Source: Citreicella sp. C3M06
Lineage (GTDB): Bacteria; Pseudomonadota; Alphaproteobacteria; Rhodobacterales; Rhodobacteraceae
NCBI RefSeq assembly: GCF_018860705.1
Contig: NZ_JAHKQA010000053.1
Location: 1 to 46,247 of the forward strand
Reading direction: 5' to 3'
Length of the DNA stretch: 46,247 nucleotides
Part shown: in pieces, positions 32,930 through 41,820 of the stretch
How positions within the stretch are numbered: position 1 is the first letter of the stretch
Layout: each line of letters begins with the position of its first letter
Translations under genes and position numbers: made by a program
Notes under the pieces: generated by a model
Databases searched by the model: none
What the model saw: only the letters and a program-made list of their open reading frames with translations
Told to the model about the DNA's origin: nothing

Positions 32930-34816
32930 ATGCGCAAGTTAACCGGAATCTCCCAAGCCGTCATCGGCCTCTGGCTCGCCATTTCGGCAGCCATCCATTT
33001 CTACTTCACCTTCGCGGGCTATCCAGAACCTCTCAGGCTGGCCGCTTTGCACCTCTTCCTTGCGGTTCCGCCCGTATTCCTGCTGTATCCCTCACATCAA
33101 GGCGCTCCGCATCACAGGCCGACCATTGACGACATGGCCCTAGCGGCCCTCGCCCTCCTGCCTAGCGCATACATCTACTTCAACACTTCCTACGTCTATT
33201 CTAGGAGTGCTTTCTTGGACGCCCTCAGCCCGCTGGAAACCGGGCTTGGTGTCCTGATGACCGTCCTGATCCTCGAGGCGGTACGTCGGGCTCTTTCCAT
33301 CATGCTCTCGGCGCTGGTGCTGGCCGTTATCATCTACATGGCAATCTGCGACCAGCTGGGCGGCCTCTGGTACTACCGAGACCTGTCCGTTGGCGAGATC
33401 GTCGACATTCTCTACCTGATGAACGGTTCTGGCCTCTACGGCAGCCTGACTGGCATTTCAGCGACAATCGTTGCTGCTTTCCTCGTTTTCGGAGCGTTTC
33501 TGCAGGCCAGCGGTATGGGCCGGCTGTTCATGAACCTGGGAACTTTCTTGGCGGGCCGCTATACCGGCGGACCAGCCAAGGTCGTCGTGGTCGAGTCCGG
33601 CCTCTTTGGAATGACCAGCGGATCCTCCGTGGCAAATGTGGTGGTGACCGGCAACGTCACCATTCCCGAAATGAAGCGTATGGGGTTTCCACCGGCACTG
33701 GCCGGCGGAATCGAGGCGGCCTCGAGCGTCGGCGGGCTGATCATGCCGCCGCTGATGGGGGCTGCCGCCTTCGTCATGGCTGAGATGCTGTCGGTTCCCT
33801 ATCTGTCGATCGTGTCGGCCTCGATCGTCGGCGCCGCTCTCTATTATCTGGGGATCTTTGTCTCGGTTCACTTCCAATCGCGCAAGCTTGGCATTGAGGC
33901 GCTGCCCAAGAATGAGATCGCAACCGTGCGGGACATCCTGCGCGACATCCACTTCGTGATACCTCTCGTGGTACTCATCGGATTGATGGCCCTACGCTTC
34001 TCGCCCTATTTCGCCTGCTTCTGGGCGACTGCGGCTCTTATCGCCACGACCTGGCTGCGATCCCATACGCGGATGGGGCCGCGCAAGTTGCTTGAGGCCC
34101 TGACCGAAGCCGGCGCGACGATCTCCACTGTTGCGGTGGCCGTGGCTGCGGCAGGGATCATCACTGCGGCGCTCACAAACACTGGACTGCTGCTTGCATT
34201 CACCGGGATCATCAAGTCTCTGGCGGGGGATTCACTGCTTGTGCTGGTGCTTCTTGTCGCGGTGTGCTGCCTTTTCCTGGGCATGGGCGTGCCGACCACA
34301 CCGGCTTATATCGTGACTGCAGCCATCGGTGCTCCGTTGATTGCCGAGCATGGAGCTGCGCCGCTGCTCGCGATTCACCTCTTCATTCTCTATTTCGCGG
34401 TGCTCGCTGACGCGACGCCGCCGGTGGCGGCGGCCTCCTACGCAGCGGCTGCAATCGCGAGGGCGAACCCCCTTCTGACCGGTGTCCATGCATTCCGAAT
34501 GGCGGTGGGCGGGTTCATCGTGGGCATCAGCTTCATCTTCGAGCCCGCGCTGACGCTCAGCGGCACTCTGTTCGAGACCCTCTCCGCCACCTTCGCCGTT
34601 TCGGCCGGGATCATGCTCATCTCTCTTGCGTATGTAGGTTTTGGCCACGGGCCGATCCCTCTTTGGTGGCGGCTCGCGCTGTTTGCCGGGGGAGCCGCCT
34701 CGGCGCTCTGGCACACCCAGCCCGAGCTGCTTCGCGGCGCCATCGGCTACGCGGTTTTCCTTGGCACCCTTTACCTGCCCAAGGTGCAGGAACGTCGCCT
34801 CAGTACGGCAGAATGA
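32930..34816 (+). CDS. TRAP transporter fused permease (4TM/12TM) of the TAXI type
   Basis: 628 residues, strongly hydrophobic over its length. GLFGMTSGSSVANVVVTGNV, TIPEMKRMGFPPALAGGIEA and ASSVGGLIMPPLMGAAAFVM are core signatures of the large fused TRAP subunit. The second half has CCLFLGMGVPTTPAYIVTAA and LADATPPVAAASYAAAAIA. It couples uptake to sodium or protons. The ATG at 32930 is chosen because the longer frame from 32780 is out of register with the family and overlaps the binding-protein gene. Confidence 0.93.
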   Translation: MRKLTGISQAVIGLWLAISAAIHFYFTFAGYPEPLRLAALHLFLAVPPVFLLYPSHQGAPHHRPTIDDMALAALALLPSAYIYFNTSYVYSRSAFLDALSPLETGLGVLMTVLILEAVRRALSIMLSALVLAVIIYMAICDQLGGLWYYRDLSVGEIVDILYLMNGSGLYGSLTGISATIVAAFLVFGAFLQASGMGRLFMNLGTFLAGRYTGGPAKVVVVESGLFGMTSGSSVANVVVTGNVTIPEMKRMGFPPALAGGIEAASSVGGLIMPPLMGAAAFVMAEMLSVPYLSIVSASIVGAALYYLGIFVSVHFQSRKLGIEALPKNEIATVRDILRDIHFVIPLVVLIGLMALRFSPYFACFWATAALIATTWLRSHTRMGPRKLLEALTEAGATISTVAVAVAAAGIITAALTNTGLLLAFTGIIKSLAGDSLLVLVLLVAVCCLFLGMGVPTTPAYIVTAAIGAPLIAEHGAAPLLAIHLFILYFAVLADATPPVAAASYAAAAIARANPLLTGVHAFRMAVGGFIVGISFIFEPALTLSGTLFETLSATFAVSAGIMLISLAYVGFGHGPIPLWWRLALFAGGAASALWHTQPELLRGAIGYAVFLGTLYLPKVQERRLSTAE

Positions 34817-34844
34817 AACTCCCTTCACAATTGGAAAGACTGGC

Positions 34845-35564
34845 ATGACGACTTCCAGAATCAGAACCTACTATGGTGTCTCCATTGGCATCCTGATGGT
34901 GAACTCCACATTCCAGCGTTACGTTGGCGATATCGGCAATGCCTCCACCTGGAACTTCCCGGTGCAGTACAAGATCGTGCACGATGCCGTGCCGTCGCGG
35001 ATGACCGAGCTGCACGAAGCAAGCCTGCTGGACCCTTTCAAGCGCGCCGCCGACGAGCTGATCGAAGCGGGGGTCGACGGGATCACGACGACCTGCGGCT
35101 TCTTGTCAATCTATCAGAAAGAACTGGCAGACTACTGCTCCGTGCCGGTGGCGACCTCGTCGCTGCTTCAGGTGCCCATGGTCGAGCGCATGCTGCCGAC
35201 CGGCAAGACCGTAGGCATCATGACCTACAACGGTGATGTCCTGAACGGGCCCTACCTGGATGCCGTGGAGGTTGACCGCGCCACGCCGGTTGCGGGCATC
35301 CCCCAGGACAGCAACTTCGTCCGCTGGATCAAGGAAGGTGACACTTCGGTTTCCTACGAAACGCTGAAATCCGAGGTTGTGGGCACCGCGAAGGACTTCG
35401 TCGCCGCCAATCCGGACATCGGCGCGCTGGTTCTCGAATGCACCAACCTTGCGCCGTTCTCTCACTGGATCGCCGAGGCGACGGGGCTGCCGGTCTATGA
35501 TACGGTGACCATGGTCAATGCCTTCCAAGCAAGCCTCAGGCCTCGCGCCTATCCGATGTGGTGA
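34845..35564 (+). CDS. Aspartate/glutamate racemase-superfamily protein
   Basis: 239 residues. Two likely catalytic cysteines are present, in GITTTCGFLSIYQ (about residue 86) and LVLECTNLAPF (about residue 195), as in Asp/Glu/hydantoin racemases and arylmalonate decarboxylases. The family interconverts L and D amino acids or hydantoins without cofactors. It lies between the importer and the oxidase genes, so it could turn an imported L-form into the D-form the oxidase uses. GGAAAG precedes the ATG. The exact substrate is unknown. Confidence 0.8.
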   Translation: MTTSRIRTYYGVSIGILMVNSTFQRYVGDIGNASTWNFPVQYKIVHDAVPSRMTELHEASLLDPFKRAADELIEAGVDGITTTCGFLSIYQKELADYCSVPVATSSLLQVPMVERMLPTGKTVGIMTYNGDVLNGPYLDAVEVDRATPVAGIPQDSNFVRWIKEGDTSVSYETLKSEVVGTAKDFVAANPDIGALVLECTNLAPFSHWIAEATGLPVYDTVTMVNAFQASLRPRAYPMW

Positions 35565-35568
35565 TCGG

Positions 35569-36669
35569 ATGATCAGCGACTATCTGGTCGTCGGCGGCGG
35601 AATCGTCGGCGCAGCCATTGCCGAGGGGCTGGCGCGTGTGGGCGAGGACGTGGTGTTGCTTGACGAGGGTGACATCGCACTTCGCGCCGCCCGCGGCAAT
35701 TTCGGCAATGTCTGGGTCCAGGGCAAGGGGGCGGGAGCGCCCCCCTACGCCAACCTGACCCGGCAAGCCGCACATGACTGGGCTGACCTGGCTGATCGGC
35801 TTGGCAGCGACACCGGCATTGACCTTCAGTTCAGGCAGCCTGGGGCCGCCTACATCTGCTTCTCGGAGGAGCAGCTCGACACCCGCGCAGCGGTGTTGGC
35901 CCGCTCCAACGAGGGGGCCGCGATTCAGTCCCGTTATGAAAGGCTGGACCGCGCCGCGCTGGCCGAACGACTGCCGGATATTGGCCCGTCGGTGGCGGGC
36001 GGAACATACTGTCCGGACGACGGCACCGCCAACCCGCTCCATCTGCTGCGGGCGCTGATCGCCTCGCTGCAGTCGCATGGCGGCCGCTACCTGCCGCACC
36101 GCAAGGTCGAGAAGGTCAACCGCGACGGCACGGGGTTCTCTGCGCAAACTGCCGCAGGAACCCTGATGGCAGGGCGGATCGTACTGGCTGCGGGCCTTGC
36201 AAATGCCCAGCTCGCGCCGATGCTGGGGCTGCGCGCGCCGGTGCGCCCGGTCCGGGGGCAGATCTTGGTGACCGAGCGGTTAGCCCCCTTCCTGGGCTGT
36301 GGCACGAACTTCATTCGGCAAACGGTAGAGGGCAGCTGCCTCTTCGGTGAAAGCTCCGAGGAGGTCGGCAACGACGACGGGACCACACTCCCGGTGCTGA
36401 CCGATACGGTGAAGAAAGCCGTGGCCGCCTTTCCTGTGCTGGCAAACGCACGCGTGGTGCGCAGCTGGGGAGCGCTCCGGATCATGACGCCGGACGGTGT
36501 GCCGGTTTACCACTCCCGCGATGGGGCCTTTGCGGTCAGTGTCCATAGTGGTGTCACCCTCTGTCCTTTTCACACCGACGGGCTGATCACACACATTCAG
36601 GCCGGAAGCTTTGACGGGCCTGAATTTTCCTCCTTCCAACCGGAGCGCTTCGATGTTCAGAACAATTGA
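35569..36669 (+). CDS. FAD-dependent amino-acid/opine oxidase catalytic subunit (DAO family)
   Basis: 366 residues. The N-terminus DYLVVGGGIVGAAIAEGLAR carries the FAD Rossmann motif (GGGIVG at 9-14). The body resembles HcnC/OoxB/D-hydroxyproline dehydrogenase beta subunits (VRPVRGQILVTERLAPFLGC, VVRSWGALRIMTPDGVPVYH). It starts four bases after the racemase stop. The next two genes supply the [2Fe-2S] and second flavin subunits of this heteromeric oxidase type. Candidate substrates include D-amino acids, N-alkyl amino acids and opines. Confidence 0.86.
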   Translation: MISDYLVVGGGIVGAAIAEGLARVGEDVVLLDEGDIALRAARGNFGNVWVQGKGAGAPPYANLTRQAAHDWADLADRLGSDTGIDLQFRQPGAAYICFSEEQLDTRAAVLARSNEGAAIQSRYERLDRAALAERLPDIGPSVAGGTYCPDDGTANPLHLLRALIASLQSHGGRYLPHRKVEKVNRDGTGFSAQTAAGTLMAGRIVLAAGLANAQLAPMLGLRAPVRPVRGQILVTERLAPFLGCGTNFIRQTVEGSCLFGESSEEVGNDDGTTLPVLTDTVKKAVAAFPVLANARVVRSWGALRIMTPDGVPVYHSRDGAFAVSVHSGVTLCPFHTDGLITHIQAGSFDGPEFSSFQPERFDVQNN

Positions 36670-36961
36670 GATGCAGCCCCCCCGCCAGCTGGTCGAAATT
36701 AGCGTCGACGGCCGCCGGGTAAGCCTTCCGGAGGGCGCCAACCTTGCTGCCGCATTGCTGGGAGCCAATGCCTACCCCGCGCGTCGCACGCCGGCAGGGG
36801 GCGTCTCGCGCGCGCCTTTCTGCATGATGGGGGTCTGTTTCGACTGCCTTGCGGAAATCGACGGTGAGCCCAACCGGCAGACCTGCCTTACCACCGTGCG
36901 CGGCGGCATGACGGTACGCCGCCAGACCGGTGCAGCGCAGATTGTGGAGGGGCGGGGATGA
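36653..36961 (+). CDS. Small [2Fe-2S] ferredoxin-like subunit of the oxidase (HcnA/gamma type)
   Basis: 102 residues. Four cysteines in plant-ferredoxin spacing are visible: Cys57, Cys62, Cys65 and Cys78 (APFCMMGVCFDCLAEI, RQTCLT). The ATG at 36653 has GGAG just upstream and overlaps the end of the catalytic subunit; the ATG at 36671 is an alternative. It passes electrons between the flavin subunits. Its end overlaps the next gene (ATGA). Confidence 0.87.
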   Translation: MFRTIEMQPPRQLVEISVDGRRVSLPEGANLAAALLGANAYPARRTPAGGVSRAPFCMMGVCFDCLAEIDGEPNRQTCLTTVRGGMTVRRQTGAAQIVEGRG

Positions 36962-38358
36962 CACCATCTTGCGATCTCGCAATTATCGGCGCCGGTCCTG
37001 CGGGCATGAGCGCGGCACTCGAAGCGGCCACGTGCGGTCTGTCGGTTGCCGTCTTCGACGAGCAACCCGGTCCCGGGGGCCAGATCTACCGTAACGTCTT
37101 GGCCGAGCGCACCGCCGCCGGAGGCAAGGTGCTGGGCAGCGACTATCTTGCCGGGCGTGATCTGGCCGAGCCTTTCATGGCCGCGCCAATCCGGCGCGAG
37201 TTCCGCGCGACGGTCTGGCAGTATGACGAGACCGGGCTAAGCTGGACGGCCCCGGGCGGTGGCGGACGCATCACCGCGCGGCGGGTGCTTCTGGCCAGCG
37301 GGGCCATGGAGCGGCCGGTGCCCGTGCAGGGCTGGACCAGGCCCGGGGTCATGACAGCCGGCGCGGCACAGATCCTGCTCAAGACCGAAGGGGCCGTTGC
37401 CGACGGTGCGGTCTTCATCGGCAACGGGCCTCTGCTTCTGCTTGTGGCATGTCAGTACCTGCAGGCCGGTGTTCGGATCGGTGCTGTCCTGGAAGCTTCC
37501 GAGCCGGGCGCGATGCGCGGCGCGCTTCCACATCTGGGAGCGGCGCTGTGCAATCCGGGGCTGCTATGGAAAGGTGCGAAGATGCTGGCGCGGCTGCGTG
37601 CCGCCGGGGTTCGACATCACCGCAGTGTTCAGGACATTGTGCTGGACGGCGACGGGCCTGACGGCGCGCTCGCCGAGGTGCGCTGGCGTGACCGTCGCGG
37701 CAGCCACCGGATCGAGACGGCGCACGCCTTTCTTCATCAGGGTGTCGTGCCCAACATGAACGCGTCCATGTCCGCCCGGGCGGCACAGACTTGGGACTCC
37801 GATCGGCTTGCGTGGGCGCCGGTGCTGGATGAGTTCGGGCGCACCGATCTTCCCTGGCTTTTGGTGGCTGGCGATGCGGGCGGCATCGGCGGTGCCGCGG
37901 CGGCCGGGCCGGCCGGGCGCCTCGCAGCGCTTGCCGTCGCCTCGGATCTGAAACTGCTATCCAGCGAAGAGGCCACGCGCCGTGCCATGCCGCATGCACG
38001 GGAAAAGGAGCGGGCGTTGGCTCCGAGGCCATTCCTGGACAAGCTTTACCGGCCCGCCGTATCCGTTCGGGTGCCGCAGGACAATTCAGTGAAGCTCTGC
38101 CGCTGCGAGGAAGTGACACGCGGCACGCTGGCAGCCGCAGTGGCCGAAGGATGCCCCGGCCCGAACCAGTTCAAGAGCTTCAGTCGGGCGGGCATGGGGC
38201 CCTGCCAGGGCCGGTTCTGCGGCGGCACTGTTCAAGCTGTGATGGCGGACCTGTCCGGGCGCGAGCCTGCCGAAATTGGGTACCTGCGCCTGCGTATGCC
38301 AGTGAAGCCCGTCACGCTCGGTGATATAGCCGCAGCGGACGCGGCAACGGAGATTTGA
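36958..38358 (+). CDS. NAD/FAD-domain oxidase subunit with C-terminal BFD-like [2Fe-2S] domain (HcnB/alpha type)
   Basis: 466 residues. GAGPAG (11-16) and a second nucleotide motif region (AVFIGNGPLLLLVACQYLQAG) give the two-dinucleotide-binding fold. The C-terminal 85 residues contain CRCEEVTRGTLAAAVAEGC and MGPCQGRFCG, the BFD-type cysteine set of HcnB, NoxA/OoxA and D-hydroxyproline dehydrogenase alpha. The likely electron path is catalytic flavin, 2Fe-2S clusters, then this subunit and the respiratory chain or O2. Confidence 0.88.
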   Translation: MTPSCDLAIIGAGPAGMSAALEAATCGLSVAVFDEQPGPGGQIYRNVLAERTAAGGKVLGSDYLAGRDLAEPFMAAPIRREFRATVWQYDETGLSWTAPGGGGRITARRVLLASGAMERPVPVQGWTRPGVMTAGAAQILLKTEGAVADGAVFIGNGPLLLLVACQYLQAGVRIGAVLEASEPGAMRGALPHLGAALCNPGLLWKGAKMLARLRAAGVRHHRSVQDIVLDGDGPDGALAEVRWRDRRGSHRIETAHAFLHQGVVPNMNASMSARAAQTWDSDRLAWAPVLDEFGRTDLPWLLVAGDAGGIGGAAAAGPAGRLAALAVASDLKLLSSEEATRRAMPHAREKERALAPRPFLDKLYRPAVSVRVPQDNSVKLCRCEEVTRGTLAAAVAEGCPGPNQFKSFSRAGMGPCQGRFCGGTVQAVMADLSGREPAEIGYLRLRMPVKPVTLGDIAAADAATEI

Positions 38359-38360
38359 TC

Positions 38361-39062
38361 ATGGATAATTTTATAGCTGCCCTGAAAGATCCGGCTGAAG
38401 TCCCCGAAATGTCGTCAGATCAGCCGCTTCCGGCGCAGATCGCGGGCTATATCCGCAACCTGATCATCCACGACATTCTCAAGCCCGGAGAGTCGGTTCG
38501 CGAACGCTTCATTGCCGATACACTGAATGTGTCACGCACGCCGATGCGTGACGCGCTCAAAATCCTGTCGGTGGAGCGGCTCGTAAAACTCTATCCGAAC
38601 CGCAGCGCAGTGGTGGTGGACAACAGTCTGGAGGACATTACCGACATGCTGTCGGTCTATGTCGAGCTCGACAAGATGGCTGCCACCACGGCCTGCCGGA
38701 TGGCAAGCGAGACCGATTTCCTTCGTATCGAGCGGCATATCGAAGAGATGCGGAAGGCTCAGGTAGAGCGCAATCGCAGCGAATATTTCCGCGCCAACCA
38801 GAATTTCCATTTCGCCATCGTCTCCGCAGCCCGCAACCAGACCTTGGCAGAAATGCACATGACGCTGAACCTCAGGCTCTACCGCGTGCGCTACCTGGCG
38901 ATCCTGTCGCAGGAAATCTGGACAACGCGCGAGGACGAACACCGAGCCATGCTGAACGCCCTCAGGGCGCGGGACCAAGAAGAGCTGGCCATACTCCAGA
39001 AGGAACACTTCGCCGTGGCTTGGCGGCTCATCGACGACTGGTGCCGGTCCGCCGCGTCCTGA
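38361..39062 (+). CDS. GntR-family (FCD/FadR subfamily) regulator
   Basis: 233 residues. The winged-helix reads PAQIAGYIRNLIIHDILKPG and FIADTLNVSRTPMRDALKIL; the FCD ligand domain follows with ANQNFHFAIVSAARNQTL, where the His and Asn residues usually bind a metal. The TTG at 38355 overlaps the previous stop, but the ATG at 38361 is the better start, with GGAG about 11 bases upstream. Being inside the operon, it probably represses it in response to the substrate; the repeat at 30558-30585 is a candidate site. Confidence 0.88.
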   Translation: MDNFIAALKDPAEVPEMSSDQPLPAQIAGYIRNLIIHDILKPGESVRERFIADTLNVSRTPMRDALKILSVERLVKLYPNRSAVVVDNSLEDITDMLSVYVELDKMAATTACRMASETDFLRIERHIEEMRKAQVERNRSEYFRANQNFHFAIVSAARNQTLAEMHMTLNLRLYRVRYLAILSQEIWTTREDEHRAMLNALRARDQEELAILQKEHFAVAWRLIDDWCRSAAS

Positions 39063-39099
39063 GGCCGGGCGTATCGCACCCCCAACAAGAAGACCCAGC

Positions 39100-41442
39100 A
39101 TGTTAGTTCTGCCAGATTGTCCTATGGTTGCCACGCATTGGGGCACCTATCGCGGGGTTATGGAAAACGGTCGCCTATTGAGGTTGGACCCGATCGCGGA
39201 GGATCCAGCGCCGTCGCCGCTCGCCGCCGGTATGATCGAGGCGCTCGATGCTCCAGTCCGAATTCGGCGACCAGCCATACGGAAGTCATTCCTGGCCGCA
39301 CGTGAAGCGGGGAAGATCATCACCGAGGGCGCTGGCCGCGGCTACGAGCCCTTCGTCGAGCTGCCTTGGGACGAAGCGCTCGATCTTGCCGCGGCTGAAA
39401 TCGACCGCGTACGCAGCGCGCATGGAAACAGTTCTGTCTACGGGGGATCCTACGGCTGGGCGTCGGCCGGACGGTTCCACCATGCCCAGAGCCAGATCCA
39501 TCGCTTCCTCAATTCCATAGGCGGTTACACACGGTCGGTTCAGAACTACAGCTACGCCGCAGCCGACACGATCGTACCCTACATTCTCGGCGACAAGAGT
39601 GGCCTGGTCAGTGGCCACACGCCATGGGACCGGATCGCCGAGCATACCGAGATACTGGTTGCTTTCGGCGGCTTGCCGGCGCGAAATTCCCAGGTCTCTT
39701 CAGGCGGCATTTCCCGCCATATTCTACCGGGGAGCCTATCCCGGCTCTCTGCACGCGGTGGCAAGGTCATCTCGGTGTCGCCGATACGCGATGATACCGA
39801 TCCAGGCATCAGCAGCTGGATGCCGATCCGGCCCGGGACCGACACGGCGCTGATGCTGGGGCTCGCGTCGCATCTTCTTGCTACGGATCGCGCCGACCGC
39901 AGCTTCCTTGCAAGCCACACGGAGGGGTTTGCGGCGCTCGAAGCCTACATCACCGGCCACAGCGATGGCGTCGCAAAGACACCTGACTGGGCGGCGGAGA
40001 TCACCGGAATCGGTGCGGAGGAGATCCGGGGGCTTGCCGAGCGGATGGCGGAAACCCGGTGTTTCGTCATGGTGGCGTGGTCCCTGCAACGTGCCGAAGG
40101 AGGCGAACAACCCTATTGGATGGCAGTGGCGCTGGCATCAATCCTTGGCCAGGTCGGCCAGCCCGGCGGCGGCTTCGGTTTCGGCTACGGATCGGTGAAC
40201 GGCATCGGCAATAGCCGTGCGGCGTTTTCCTTCCCGTCGCTGCCGCAACTGTCGAATGGCGTAGAGGAATACATCCCGGTGGCGCGCATCGCTGATGCGC
40301 TGCTAAACCCGGGGGAAACCTATCCCTTCAATGGCGAGAACCGGACCTATCCGGACCTGCGTCTCGTCTACTGGGCTGGAGGCAATCCGTTTCACCATCA
40401 TCAGGACCTCAATCGCCTGCGCAGAGCCTGGCAACGACCCGAGGCGGTGATTGTTCATGACAGTTGGTGGAACCCGCTTGCGCGGCATGCGGACATCGTC
40501 TTCCCGGTCACGTCTCAGCTCGAACGGAACGACATAGCCTTCTCCTCGCGCGATCATTTCGTGACACCGTCGCACGCCGTGGCAGTGCCGGCAGGTGAAG
40601 CCCGGGATGATTACGAGGTGTTTTCCGCGCTGTCGAAGCGCCTCAGCGCGGAAGATACCTTTACCGCCGGGCGCGATGTCGAGAGCTGGCTGCGACACAT
40701 TTATGAGGGAGGCCGCGATGCCGCTGCAGCCGCAGGATACAGCCTGCCGGACTTCGAAGCATTCTGGCAGGCCGGTATGCAAGACCTGCCCGTGCATGAT
40801 GATGGCGAAAGCGACCTGCTGGCCGCGTTTTGCGCAAATCCGGATGCTGCAGCTCTGGGAACGCCATCGGGGCGCATCGAGCTCTTCTCGCAACAGATCG
40901 CAACCTATGGCTATGCCGACTGTCCGCCACACCCGGCTTGGCTGCCACCCGACGAATGGCTCGGTGCGGAGGCGGCAGGGCGTCATCCGCTGCATCTGAT
41001 TTCGAACCAGCCCAAGACCCGGCTGCACAGCCAGTACGACTTCGCGGGCATTTCCCGCGCTGCAAAGCACTCAGGCCGAGAGCCGATGCGGATGCATCCG
41101 GATGATGCAGCTGCTCGCGGTCTGGCCTCTGGCGACATCGTGCGCGTGTTCAACGATCGAGGCGCCTGCCTCGCGGCCTTGGAAACCTGTGACGCGCTTC
41201 TGCCTGGTGTAGTGCAGCTGTCCACAGGGGCATGGTTCGATCCGTCTCCGGCGATGCCAAGTGATGGCGGCCCGCCACTGGAGCGACAGGGAAACCCGAA
41301 TGTCCTGAGCCAGGACAAGGGCGCCTCCAGCCTTTCGCAAGCGCCTTCGGCTCAATCCTGCCTTGTGGACGTCGAGGCATTCTCCGGGCCACAGCTGCCT
41401 GTAGAGGCCTTCGATCCGCAGCACATTGTTCCGCGCGGCTGA
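39100..41442 (+). CDS. Cytoplasmic molybdopterin oxidoreductase, BisC/TorZ/DMSO-reductase group
   Basis: 780 residues. It starts THWGTYRGVMENGRLLRLDP like BisC, with no Tat signal and no N-terminal [4Fe-4S] cysteines, so it should be cytoplasmic and cluster-free. SYGWASAGRFHHAQSQIHRF holds the Ser (about 122) expected to ligate molybdenum in this group. The C-terminal molydopterin-binding part (HPLHLISNQPKTRLHSQYDF) is complete. Relatives reduce biotin sulfoxide, methionine sulfoxide, DMSO or TMAO. In this operon it probably reduces an S-oxide or N-oxide of the imported amino-acid-like compound. Confidence 0.88.
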   Translation: MLVLPDCPMVATHWGTYRGVMENGRLLRLDPIAEDPAPSPLAAGMIEALDAPVRIRRPAIRKSFLAAREAGKIITEGAGRGYEPFVELPWDEALDLAAAEIDRVRSAHGNSSVYGGSYGWASAGRFHHAQSQIHRFLNSIGGYTRSVQNYSYAAADTIVPYILGDKSGLVSGHTPWDRIAEHTEILVAFGGLPARNSQVSSGGISRHILPGSLSRLSARGGKVISVSPIRDDTDPGISSWMPIRPGTDTALMLGLASHLLATDRADRSFLASHTEGFAALEAYITGHSDGVAKTPDWAAEITGIGAEEIRGLAERMAETRCFVMVAWSLQRAEGGEQPYWMAVALASILGQVGQPGGGFGFGYGSVNGIGNSRAAFSFPSLPQLSNGVEEYIPVARIADALLNPGETYPFNGENRTYPDLRLVYWAGGNPFHHHQDLNRLRRAWQRPEAVIVHDSWWNPLARHADIVFPVTSQLERNDIAFSSRDHFVTPSHAVAVPAGEARDDYEVFSALSKRLSAEDTFTAGRDVESWLRHIYEGGRDAAAAAGYSLPDFEAFWQAGMQDLPVHDDGESDLLAAFCANPDAAALGTPSGRIELFSQQIATYGYADCPPHPAWLPPDEWLGAEAAGRHPLHLISNQPKTRLHSQYDFAGISRAAKHSGREPMRMHPDDAAARGLASGDIVRVFNDRGACLAALETCDALLPGVVQLSTGAWFDPSPAMPSDGGPPLERQGNPNVLSQDKGASSLSQAPSAQSCLVDVEAFSGPQLPVEAFDPQHIVPRG

Positions 41443-41475
41443 ACCCGCGCAATCCCTGCCAATAAGAGGAAAAAC

Positions 41476-41820
41476 ATGAAACATTTCGACAACAACGGGC
41501 GTCGTTCGCGGGCAGTTCTGGCCAATGGCGTGCTTTACATGGGCGGGCAGGTTGCAGACGATTGGTCTGCGGATGCGGCGGAGCAGACCCGGCAGGCCTT
41601 GGCGCGTATCGATGCGTTGCTGGCCGAAGCCGGGGGCGACCGCAGCGCCGTCGTTTCGGCGACGATCTGGCTCAAGTCCATGGACGATTACAAAGCCATG
41701 AATGCAGTCTGGGACGGCTGGGTCAACCGTGACGCAGCCCCGGCGCGGGCTTGCGGTGTCGTGGAGATGGCTGATCCACGCATTCTGGTCGAGATCATCC
41801 CGACGGCCGTCCTGCAATGA
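41476..41820 (+). CDS. RidA (YjgF/YER057c/UK114) family deaminase
   Basis: 114 residues. The family features NGVLYMGGQVADD, AEQTRQALARIDALLAEAGG and the Arg-containing APARACGVVEMADPRILVEI are present. RidA hydrolyses reactive enamines/imines such as 2-aminoacrylate. Both the C-S lyase and the flavin oxidase of this operon make such intermediates, which explains its place here. AGAGGA precedes the ATG. It overlaps the exporter gene. Confidence 0.92.
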   Translation: MKHFDNNGRRSRAVLANGVLYMGGQVADDWSADAAEQTRQALARIDALLAEAGGDRSAVVSATIWLKSMDDYKAMNAVWDGWVNRDAAPARACGVVEMADPRILVEIIPTAVLQ